In this document: in pieces, positions 1-6,123 of the stretch | How positions within the stretch are numbered: position 1 is the stretch's first letter | How the letters are laid out: each line of letters opens with the position of its first letter | Origin: Hyphomicrobium_A sp039933175 | Lineage (GTDB): Bacteria > Pseudomonadota > Alphaproteobacteria > Rhizobiales > Hyphomicrobiaceae | DNA: 10,388 nucleotides | Direction: 5' to 3' | Assembly: GCA_039933175.1 (NCBI GenBank) | Contig: JBDTOR010000081.1 | Location: 1-10,388, forward strand | Notes under the pieces: model-generated | Databases searched by the model: none | What the model was told of the DNA's origin: nothing | The model's input: the letters and a program-made list of their open reading frames with translations, nothing else | Position numbers and translations under genes: made by a program

Positions 1-1234
1 ACTCGGCCGCCAGCCGCCCGGACTGCCCTTTCGACAGGGGGCACGCTTCCCAAAGATCGGTCAGCGCCGAGACCAGGTGATCCACCTGCGCGGGCGTGTG
101 CACCGGCGAAGGGGTCAACCGGATGCGCTCGGTTCCGCGCGGCACGGTCGGATAATTGATGGGCTGTACATAGATCGCGTAGTGCTCAAGGAGAGCGTCG
201 GTCACCGCCTTGCAGTGCACCGGATCGCCGATGGTAACGGGGACGATGTGGCTCGGCGACATCACGACAGGCAGCCCGGCCTCGACCAACCGGCTCTTGA
301 CCTCGGCGGCGCGCTCCTGGATCTGCGCGCGCTCGACGGTGCTCGCCTTAAGGTGGCGGATGCTGGCGACCGCACCGGCGGCCAGCGCCGGAGCAAGCGA
401 AGTCGTGAAGATGAAGCCGGCGGCATACGAGCGGATGGCGTCGCAGCAGTCGCGTGAGGCGGCGATATAGCCGCCCATGACACCGAAGCCCTTGGCGAGG
501 GTGCCGTTGATGATATCGACGCGGTCCATGACGCCGTCGCGCTCGGCGATACCACCGCCACGCGGGCCATAGAGGCCGACGGCGTGCACCTCATCGAGGT
601 AGGTCAGGGCACCGTACTTCTCGGCGAGGTCGCAGATCGCCGCGATGGGGGCGATGTGCCCATCCATCGAGTAGACGCTCTCGAAGGCGATGATCTTCGG
701 CACGGAGCGATCGAAGTCTTTGAGCTGTGCTTCGAGATCCGCGACGTCGTTGTGGCGCCAGATGCGCTTGGGACCGCGGCCGTGACGGATGCCGGCGATC
801 ATCGAGGCGTGGTTCTTCTCATCCGAGAAGATGACGGCGCCGGGCAGCAGGTTGGCCAGCGTGGCGAGTGTCGAGTCGTTGGCGACGTAGGCCGAGGTGA
901 ACAGCAGCGCTGCTTCCTTGCCGTGCAAGTCGGCGAGCTCTTGCTCCAGCTCGACGTGATAGTGGGTGGTGCCGGCGATGTTGCGCGTGCCGCCCGATCC
1001 GGCCCCGACCGTGTCGATCGCCTCGTGCATGGCGGCGATGACCGCAGGGTGCTGGCCCATGCCGAGATAGTCGTTGGAACACCACACGGTGATGGGACGC
1101 GCGGGCGCCGAATTGTTGAAGTGTTCAGCCGAAGGGTAGGCACCGCGGCGACGCTTCACGTCGGCGAACACGCGGTAGCGCCCTTCGCGATGGACGGCGT
1201 CGAGCGCTTCCTTGAACTTCTTAGGGTAATCCAT
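1..1234 (-). CDS. hemA: 5-aminolevulinate synthase (partial, C-terminus cut by window edge)
   Basis: Pyridoxal-phosphate enzyme condensing glycine and succinyl-CoA to 5-aminolevulinate, the first step of haem and cobalamin synthesis in alphaproteobacteria (C4 or Shemin route); cytosolic. I translated the minus strand from the ATG at 1234-1232 and read an open frame of 411 codons to the window edge. Visible landmarks are the glycine-rich GSGGTRNI segment (about residues 79-86), the cofactor-binding aspartate in YLDEVHAVG (212-220) and the Schiff-base lysine K248 in GTLAKGFG, the same number as in characterised bacterial ALAS. Family length is about 405-410 residues, so only a few C-terminal residues are missing. 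A purine-rich GGGGAG lies about 14 bases before the ATG, rather far; the in-frame TTG nearer to it runs straight into a stop, which supports the ATG. The gene lies 159 bases behind the L,D-transpeptidase stop, with its own likely promoter and an FNR-type box in that gap. Confidence 0.96.
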   Translation of the reverse strand, partial: MDYPKKFKEALDAVHREGRYRVFADVKRRRGAYPSAEHFNNSAPARPITVWCSNDYLGMGQHPAVIAAMHEAIDTVGAGSGGTRNIAGTTHYHVELEQELADLHGKEAALLFTSAYVANDSTLATLANLLPGAVIFSDEKNHASMIAGIRHGRGPKRIWRHNDVADLEAQLKDFDRSVPKIIAFESVYSMDGHIAPIAAICDLAEKYGALTYLDEVHAVGLYGPRGGGIAERDGVMDRVDIINGTLAKGFGVMGGYIAASRDCCDAIRSYAAGFIFTTSLAPALAAGAVASIRHLKASTVERAQIQERAAEVKSRLVEAGLPVVMSPSHIVPVTIGDPVHCKAVTDALLEHYAIYVQPINYPTVPRGTERIRLTPSPVHTPAQVDHLVSALTDLWEACPLSKGQSGRLAAE

Positions 1235-1365
1235 CAGGCGACTTTCAACTCCCCTACGTCTTTTTGTTTATCATCGCCCGGCGGCCCATGGCGAGCAACG
1301 TGTCTATTGTCGCGCCGGCAATCAAGGACCGCGCGAAAAGTTCCCTTAAGCTCGGGCCAAAAGCG

Positions 1366-1379
1366 TTGATGCCGATCAA
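1366..1379. promoter_or_regulatory. FNR/FixK-type anaerobox upstream of hemA
   Basis: Perfect dyad TTGAT-GCCG-ATCAA, matching the consensus TTGAT-N4-ATCAA of FNR/FixK/FnrN regulators. It sits about 138 bases before the hemA ATG, just behind the stop of the transpeptidase gene. Known background: rhizobial hemA genes can be under FixK/FNR control at low oxygen. I infer the same here. I did not find a convincing -10 hexamer at the exact distance for a class II site at -41.5, so the promoter geometry is open. A second half-site (ATCAA at 1321-1325) is likely chance. Confidence 0.6.
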
Positions 1380-1393
1380 TCGCAGCGCAGCAA

Positions 1394-2656
1394 CTAGTAT
1401 GCTGCGGCGATCTCGCCCACCCCGTCTTTCTGGTAGATGTCGGGCCGGAACTGGATCACGCCGTCGGGCGTCGCCCAGGCCGTTACATAAGCAAAATAAA
1501 GGGTAACCGGCTTACGTAAGCGCACCGTTTTCGTCTGCCCCGATTCCTTTATGTGTTCGACTTGCTCGGCGCTGGCTTGGCCGGTCAGCAGCCACGCGGC
1601 GAGTTCCTCGATATTTTGCACGCGCACACATCCCGAGCTGGCAGCTCGGAAATTACGCCCGAATAGAGACTCCTTCGGACTGTCGTGCATATAGACCGAA
1701 CTCGAGTTTGCGAAGTTGATCTTCAGGAAGCCGAGCGGGTTATCTTTTCCCGGCACCTGCCGATACGAAAGCTGCAGCGGACGACCGCTCGCCCAATCGA
1801 TCGACTCCGGCGCTATCTTCTTGCCGCCCTCGTAGGCGTCGATGCCGAACTTCTCCAGCACGCTCTGGGCGCCGGCCTGCTGCATGTCGCGGCCCTTGGG
1901 GATCAGGTCCTCCTTGATCACCGTCGGCGGAAGCGTCCAGGTCGGGTTGAAGGCGAGATCGGTAATGGTCGAACGCAGCATCGGCGTCGGGCGATCCGGC
2001 TTGCCGACGACGCCGGAGTGGCGCTGGAACACGGCGCCGTTCTCGATTGCCTCGATTTGCGCCGCGGGGATATTCACCAGCACGTAGCGCTTGCCAACGA
2101 TCTTGGTGAGATCCGTCAGCCGCGTCAGGTTCGCTTTCAGCTGGGTGAGACGGACCTCAGCCGGGACGTTGAGCGCAGCGATGGTGCGCTTGTCGACCAT
2201 CCCGGTGGGAGCAAGACCGTTAGAGGCCTGGAAGCGCTTCACTGCCGTATCGAGGTCACTGCTGTAGTAGTTGGGATAGCTTGAGTCTTCCCGCAGATCG
2301 CCGGAGGCCGTGAGGCGCTGGCGCAGGGTGGCGACCGCGGCGTCGGTGGCGCCGGGCTCCAGCTCGACTTCCGGCATCACCGGAAAGCCGCCAGCGGCGA
2401 CAATGGCCTCGTACTGGGTGACGGCCGCCTTGGTCGGGCCCAGGTTAGCTTTCGACAGCGTCGGGTAACCCTTGGGAGGGTTCGCCTGCCACTCGCGAAT
2501 GAAGCTGCGGTCATAGCCGCCGTTGTACTGGGCCGGCCCTTCACCGACGGGACCGAACCGCAGACCATCCTGCGCAGCGCTCGGCGCTGCGGCACCCATC
2601 AGCAGGGTCAAGCCAGCGCAGAAGGCTGCTGCCCTCTTCCCCCAAGTCGAGCTCAC
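1394..2656 (-). CDS. Exported L,D-transpeptidase, YcbB/LdtD-like (YkuD domain)
   Basis: Cysteine transpeptidase of the periplasm that makes 3-3 cross-links in peptidoglycan or links peptidoglycan to envelope proteins. The 420-residue product has a signal peptide (basic start, hydrophobic 9-22, likely cut near AAPSAAQ, 23-29), a peptidoglycan-binding PG_binding_1 region at about 103-163 (LDTAVKRFQ...TGMVDKRTIAALN) and a YkuD catalytic domain at about 190-350. The catalytic signature is complete: H324 in YMHDSPKESLFGRN, and C343 in SSGCVRV. SSGC in place of SHGC is normal in the YcbB branch, as is the FNPTWTLPPTV segment (236-246). The start is GTG at 2656-2654, with a strong GGGAGGGG five bases before it. 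The gene follows ldtR on the same strand but behind a terminator, so it probably has its own promoter, with twin palindromes at 2754-2793. It is likely the counterpart of the LdtR target ldtP described in Liberibacter and Sinorhizobium. Confidence 0.92.
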   Translation of the reverse strand: MSSTWGKRAAAFCAGLTLLMGAAAPSAAQDGLRFGPVGEGPAQYNGGYDRSFIREWQANPPKGYPTLSKANLGPTKAAVTQYEAIVAAGGFPVMPEVELEPGATDAAVATLRQRLTASGDLREDSSYPNYYSSDLDTAVKRFQASNGLAPTGMVDKRTIAALNVPAEVRLTQLKANLTRLTDLTKIVGKRYVLVNIPAAQIEAIENGAVFQRHSGVVGKPDRPTPMLRSTITDLAFNPTWTLPPTVIKEDLIPKGRDMQQAGAQSVLEKFGIDAYEGGKKIAPESIDWASGRPLQLSYRQVPGKDNPLGFLKINFANSSSVYMHDSPKESLFGRNFRAASSGCVRVQNIEELAAWLLTGQASAEQVEHIKESGQTKTVRLRKPVTLYFAYVTAWATPDGVIQFRPDIYQKDGVGEIAAAY

Positions 2657-2728
2657 GACAGCCCCTCCCGCCTTGATGAAACGGAGTAATTTTCTGCCGA
2701 TGCCTGCGGGTCACGCCGCAAGCGGCCG

Positions 2729-2745
2729 GAATATCACAGATATTC
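2729..2745. repeat. 17-bp perfect palindrome in the L,D-transpeptidase promoter region
   Basis: GAATATC-ACA-GATATTC, seven-base arms with a three-base spacer and no mismatches, 73 bases before the GTG start. It overlaps a weak possible -10 (TGATAT, minus strand 2736-2731) placed 17 bases from TTGCAA (2759-2754). It may be an operator or a leader hairpin. A second short dyad, GCCGC-AA-GCGGC (2715-2726), follows it toward the gene. The arms are seen directly; the role is inferred. Confidence 0.35.
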
Positions 2746-2753
2746 ACGCTGAC

Positions 2754-2793
2754 TTGCAAAGGCAAAATTACGCCTGGGCTTTTGCGTAGGCAA
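2754..2793. promoter_or_regulatory. Twin TTGC-N4-GCAA palindromes, candidate LdtR operators
   Basis: Two copies of the same dyad, TTGC-AAAG-GCAA (2754-2765) and TTGC-GTAG-GCAA (2782-2793), with centres 28 bases apart, lie between ldtR and the transpeptidase start. A wider dyad TACGC-N10-GCGTA (2769-2788) overlaps the second copy. MarR-family dimers bind short inverted repeats, and the neighbouring gene encodes LdtR, known to control the adjacent transpeptidase gene. I therefore infer that these are its sites. I do not remember the published LdtR box well enough to match it. Confidence 0.5.
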
Positions 2794-2830
2794 GTGCCGC
2801 CGCTCCCCGGAGGGCGGGATCAACAAGCAA

Positions 2831-2859
2831 AAGGAGCCGCGGGGTTTCCGCGGCTCCTT
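2831..2859 (-). terminator. Rho-independent terminator of ldtR
   Basis: Perfect 12-bp stem (AAGGAGCCGCGG with its complement, 2831-2842 and 2848-2859) and a five-base loop. Read on the minus strand, the stem runs into TTTTGCTTG, a modest T tract; on the plus strand there is none. It lies 33 bases beyond the ldtR stop and so separates ldtR from the downstream transpeptidase. Confidence 0.85.
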
Positions 2860-2891
2860 GGAAATCGATGACTATCCGGCCAACAGCCCGA

Positions 2892-3401
2892 TCAGAGGCG
2901 GTAGCGGATCTGGTCCGACCAGAAGCGCTCAAGACGCACCAGCGCCTTGTTAAGACCGCGGAAGTCCTCTTCAGAAACTTCGCCGACAGTCGCTACCGAG
3001 CCGAGCTGGCGATTGTAAAGCTTCTGCACGACCTCGCAGGCTTCCTTGCCCTTGTCAGTCAGGCTGACGCGCACGCTGCGGCGGTCGGTTTCCGACCGCT
3101 TGTAGTGCAGGTAGCCCATGTCGACGAGCTTCTTGAGATTGTAGGAGACGTTCGAGCCGAGATAGTAGCCGCGCGTCTTGAGCTCGCCTGCAGTCAGCTC
3201 GCTGTCGCCGATATTGTAGAGAAGCAGAGCCTGAACGCTATTGAGATCGGCGCCGCCGAGACGATCGAACTCGTCCTTGATTACGTCGAGCAGCAACCGG
3301 TGCAGCCTTTCGACGAGGCGCAACGCTTGCAGGTACTCGGAGCGGAAATTGTCGGTCTGCACTGGCGCGCGATGGCGCGCCACATCGAGCGCAACACTCA
3401 T
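2892..3401 (-). CDS. ldtR: MarR-family transcriptional regulator LdtR
   Basis: Winged-helix dimeric DNA-binding protein of 169 residues. The helix-turn-helix lies at about residues 54-100 (LNSVQALLLYNIGDSELTAG, then GSNVSYNLKKLVDMGYL) and the wing at about 101-119 (KRSETDRRSVRVSLTDKGK); the flanking helices form the dimer interface. The sequence and its place beside an L,D-transpeptidase match LdtR of Liberibacter asiaticus and Sinorhizobium meliloti, an activator of the transpeptidase gene tied to osmotic tolerance and cell-wall remodelling. The ATG at 3401 has GAGG five bases upstream. A strong hairpin terminator follows. Its AT-rich upstream region (3474-3515) has promoter character, with a TATAGC/TATTTA stretch on the minus strand, and a TTAC-N8-GTAA dyad at 3451-3466 may allow autoregulation. 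The assignment to LdtR rests on recognition plus context; membership of the MarR family is certain. Confidence 0.88.
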   Translation of the reverse strand: MSVALDVARHRAPVQTDNFRSEYLQALRLVERLHRLLLDVIKDEFDRLGGADLNSVQALLLYNIGDSELTAGELKTRGYYLGSNVSYNLKKLVDMGYLHYKRSETDRRSVRVSLTDKGKEACEVVQKLYNRQLGSVATVGEVSEEDFRGLNKALVRLERFWSDQIRYRL

Positions 3402-3450
3402 AACTGCCTCACACTGTTTGACGCCGGGTCCCGGGTATTTGTTTTCCGGG

Positions 3451-3466
3451 TTACGCCAAGAGGTAA
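3451..3466. promoter_or_regulatory. TTAC-N8-GTAA dyad upstream of ldtR, possible autoregulatory site
   Basis: A 16-base inverted repeat with four-base arms, 50 bases before the ldtR ATG. It shares the string TTACGCC with the transpeptidase promoter (2768-2774), the only sequence the two regions have clearly in common. Short arms make chance occurrence quite possible. Confidence 0.25.
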
Positions 3467-3580
3467 GGCATAAAACTAAAAGTCAGCTAAATAGCTATAG
3501 TAAAAGAACAGTAACGGGGTGTCGGAGAAACGCTTCATTCACGCTGAGCCGCAGCGCGAACGCCCAAAATCAGCGTACAA

Positions 3581-4681
3581 CTACACCCGCGCTGCCTGCA
3601 TTTCCGGGCGCGTCGGTAGAACTAGGTCTTCTGCTCCCATAGGCACAAAATAATCTGCAACCATCGCCGGCGTGATGTCCTCGAGCCGCGCCGGCTGCCA
3701 CATCGGCTTTCCGTCCTTGTCGATGATCGCCGCGCGCACACCTTCATAGAAGTCGTTTCCATCGAGGAAGCGACACGCCAGGCGATAGTCGATAGCGAGC
3801 GTCTGGCGCAGATCGAGTGCGCGCGCATTGCGGATGTGCCGATGCGTAACCTTAAGCGAAGTCGGCGAGCGTGCCGCGAGGTCGGCGACGACGCCGTCGG
3901 CCCAGTCGCGCGCTTTGCCGCCGACGACGCCTAGCCGCGCAATGATCTCCTCGACGCTGTCGGCGGCAAAGCAGTAGGCAATGTGGGCCGCGTACGGCAC
4001 GAGTTCGCCAGGGCCCGGATCGGCGTGCAAGTCGTCGAGCACGGTGTCGACCGGCCAGGTGTCGGCCAGCGCCGTCTTGATTTCCTCAAAGCGCATCGCC
4101 GGAATGCAGTGCGTCAGAAGACCGAGCGCGTAGGCGTCGGCCGGTCCGATCGTGCGCCCGGTGAGGCCTAGGTACATGCCGATGTTGTCCGGCATGCGCG
4201 ACAGCGGCCAGGCTGCGCCAATATCGGGAAAGAGCCCGATCGCCGTCTCCGGCATCGCGAAGCGATATTTCTCGCCCGCGACGCGATGCGTGCCGAACAG
4301 GCTGATGCCCACCCCCGATCCCATCACCGGCCCGTCGATGAGCGAGATGGTTGGCTTGGAGAAGCACTCGTGCAGCCAATTGAGCGTGTACTCGTCCCTG
4401 AACGCTTCACGTGCACGAGCCGGGTCTTCGCGGCCCCAGCGCACCATCTCGCGCACGTCGCCGCCGGCGCTGAAAGCCTTGTCGCTCCCCGACTGGATGA
4501 CGACGCAATAAGTCTGGGCCTCGCGCGCAAACCGGGGAAAGGCCTCCGCGAGCCTAGCCCGCATCGCGGTCGTCAGCGCATTGAGCGCACGCGGGCGGTT
4601 GAGCGTGATGAGCGCCAGCGAGCCGCGCGCTTCGATCAGCACATCTTCCGGCGGGGCGTCCGTGGAACCATCCGCCGTCAT
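3581..4681 (-). CDS. 3-hydroxyisobutyryl-CoA hydrolase (enoyl-CoA hydratase superfamily)
   Basis: Crotonase-fold thioesterase that releases 3-hydroxyisobutyrate from its CoA ester in valine breakdown. The product is 366 residues, usual for the family. Visible signs are the first oxyanion-hole segment KAFSAGGDVREM (68-79), the second GPVMGSGVGISLFG (117-130), the MPETAIGLFPD segment with acidic E145 and D153 that distinguishes hydrolases of the HIBCH type, and the C-terminal ECH_2 signature FYEGVRAAIIDKDGKPMWQP (311-330). An upstream in-frame ATG at 4804 would add 41 residues, but the ATG at 4681 is preceded by AGAGGAG at ideal spacing and begins at the usual family N-terminus. No other valine-pathway gene is in the window. 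It is divergent from the extensin-like gene across 193 bases. A plain enoyl-CoA hydratase is the alternative, but the C-terminal signature argues against it. Confidence 0.88.
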   Translation of the reverse strand: MTADGSTDAPPEDVLIEARGSLALITLNRPRALNALTTAMRARLAEAFPRFAREAQTYCVVIQSGSDKAFSAGGDVREMVRWGREDPARAREAFRDEYTLNWLHECFSKPTISLIDGPVMGSGVGISLFGTHRVAGEKYRFAMPETAIGLFPDIGAAWPLSRMPDNIGMYLGLTGRTIGPADAYALGLLTHCIPAMRFEEIKTALADTWPVDTVLDDLHADPGPGELVPYAAHIAYCFAADSVEEIIARLGVVGGKARDWADGVVADLAARSPTSLKVTHRHIRNARALDLRQTLAIDYRLACRFLDGNDFYEGVRAAIIDKDGKPMWQPARLEDITPAMVADYFVPMGAEDLVLPTRPEMQAARV

Positions 4682-4686
4682 CTGCG

Positions 4687-4693
4687 CTCCTCT
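4687..4693 (-). promoter_or_regulatory. Ribosome binding site deciding the hydrolase start
   Basis: AGAGGAG on the minus strand, five bases before the ATG at 4681. It selects this start over the in-frame ATG at 4804, which has no comparable site. Confidence 0.75.
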
Positions 4694-4862
4694 CACGTCA
4701 CCTTGCACAACTTTGTTCCCGCTCGTGGAATGCATGCCGCAACGCATCATCAATCGGACCGATTTGGACCTATACACTGAGCCTGATTGCGATGACACTT
4801 GCACGGTTGATTCGCCGCTTTGCTGGCCGAAAACGCCCGTGCCCCCGCACTTTCATCCATGT

Positions 4863-4866
4863 GGAG
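4863..4866 (+). promoter_or_regulatory. Ribosome binding site deciding the extensin-like protein start
   Basis: GGAG eight bases before the ATG at 4875. The open frame extends 98 codons further upstream, but that part overlaps the divergent hydrolase start and encodes no signal peptide, whereas the ATG at 4875 opens directly into one. Confidence 0.65.
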
Positions 4867-4874
4867 ACGCGACG

Positions 4875-6035
4875 ATGCTGCGATTCGGCCTTGGTTTGAC
4901 GATCGGACTTGCGGCCTTCATCGGCGCCGCAAGCGCACAGACCGCCCCGACCGCTCGCGACGCCAAGCCGGAGAAAGTCAGACACTCTCGCACCAAGTAT
5001 CGTGATGCGGTCACCGCGCAACCGTTGATGGTAGCCCCGCTGCCCGAGCGCAAGACGGCCAAGGCCTCTCCCATTCCACCGCTGCCCGAAACCTGGAGCG
5101 CCGCCGAGATCGCCGACGCGAAGGCGCGCTGCACAGCCGCTCTCAAGGGCCTCGATGCCGAGGTCACGGCCGAGGCACCGATCAAGGAAGGGCTGTGCGG
5201 CACACCCGCACCCATCCGCCTGACGCGCCTCGGCAGCGTGACTTTCGCACCCGCCGCGCTCATCAACTGCGGTCTTCTGCAGCCGCTCAATACCTGGATC
5301 ACCAAGGATCTGCAGCCGGCCGCCCAGCGCCAATTCAACGCCAAGATCATCAAAATCGAGGTGATGAGTGACTACTCGTGCCGCACCGCCTTTGGTCGGG
5401 TCGGCCGCAAGCTCAGCGAACATGCCTACGTCGATGCTCTAGATATCCGCAGCTTTATCACCGCCAAGGGTGAGGAGGTCGCTGTGCTGAATAGCTGGGG
5501 CGCCACCAACCGCGACATCGCGGCCGCCGCGGCCGCATCCAAAGCGAAGCAAGAACAGCTTGCCGCCGCCCAAACTGACGCGGTGAACGCCCAGCGCGAC
5601 AACCTGCGCGACGGCAAACCAGGTACGAAGGAAGCGCCGGCGCCGACCCCTACCGCGTCCCCGCTCGGCACGCCGGGCAACGGCACTGCCAAGGCCACAC
5701 GCTCCGGCGGCCTCGACAAGGTGACTGTCATCCTCTCGGGCAGCGGCAAGAAGCCGGCTGCGGCCGCGCACCTCGGCGGCCCCAACGACAAGGTGCTGGC
5801 CGACGCCGACAAGAAGAGCAGCAAAGCGCTCAAGGGCATGGAGCGGACCGCCGCGATCAGCCCGGATCTCCTGGTGACACCGCCGACGGGACCGCGCGCC
5901 CGCTTCCTGCGCGAGGCGCACGCTGCCGCCTGCCACATCTTCGGCACGACGCTTGGGCCGGAAGCGAACGAAGCGCACCGCAACCACTTCCACGTCGACA
6001 TGGCCGAGCGGAAAGTGAAAAAAATCTGCGACTAA
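4875..6035 (+). CDS. Exported extensin-like C-terminal domain protein
   Basis: Protein of the bacterial extensin-like family (Extensin-like_C, PF06904), 386 residues, probably periplasmic. The signal peptide is clear (MLRFGLGLTIGLAAFIGAAS, cut near ASA-Q at 21-22). A Pro/Lys-rich stretch (about 25-75) precedes the domain. The metal-site residues expected of this M15-peptidase-like fold are present: H183 and D190 in HAYVDALD, spaced as HxxxxxxD, and HFHVD (371-375) near the end. Six cysteines (86, 108, 132, 169, 353, 385) could form disulphides. Biochemical function is not established; a zinc peptidase or amidase acting on the cell wall is a reasonable inference. The odd point is about 130 residues of Ala/Lys/Pro-rich low-complexity sequence (about 212-340) inserted between the first metal motif and the C-terminal FLREAH...HFHVD part. 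hemB follows on the same strand within 90 bases. Confidence 0.87.
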   Translation: MLRFGLGLTIGLAAFIGAASAQTAPTARDAKPEKVRHSRTKYRDAVTAQPLMVAPLPERKTAKASPIPPLPETWSAAEIADAKARCTAALKGLDAEVTAEAPIKEGLCGTPAPIRLTRLGSVTFAPAALINCGLLQPLNTWITKDLQPAAQRQFNAKIIKIEVMSDYSCRTAFGRVGRKLSEHAYVDALDIRSFITAKGEEVAVLNSWGATNRDIAAAAAASKAKQEQLAAAQTDAVNAQRDNLRDGKPGTKEAPAPTPTASPLGTPGNGTAKATRSGGLDKVTVILSGSGKKPAAAAHLGGPNDKVLADADKKSSKALKGMERTAAISPDLLVTPPTGPRARFLREAHAAACHIFGTTLGPEANEAHRNHFHVDMAERKVKKICD

Positions 6036-6123
6036 CCCTCTTGCGCCGAGAACCCAGCACGGCCCTTGCCAAATGCGGCCCGTTGCGGTGAGTGTGGGCA
6101 ACCCCCTCGCCCGGACGCCGACG

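Noticed and set aside
584..1369. 261-codon plus-strand open frame over hemA
   Set aside because: It lies antisense to the hemA frame, whose protein is unmistakable with K248 in place. The plus-strand product is a GC-codon shadow with no family pattern.
3424..3452. Three CCGGGT direct repeats upstream of ldtR
   Set aside because: Six-base GC-rich strings at irregular distance are expected by chance in this DNA; no dyad or promoter relation.
4581..4874. 98-codon upstream extension of the extensin-like gene
   Set aside because: It overlaps the divergent hydrolase start, lacks signal-peptide character, and the ATG at 4875 has its own ribosome binding site and begins a signal peptide.
5439..6101. 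220-codon minus-strand open frame over the extensin-like gene
   Set aside because: Shadow of the Ala-rich coding frame on the plus strand; no ribosome binding site or domain.
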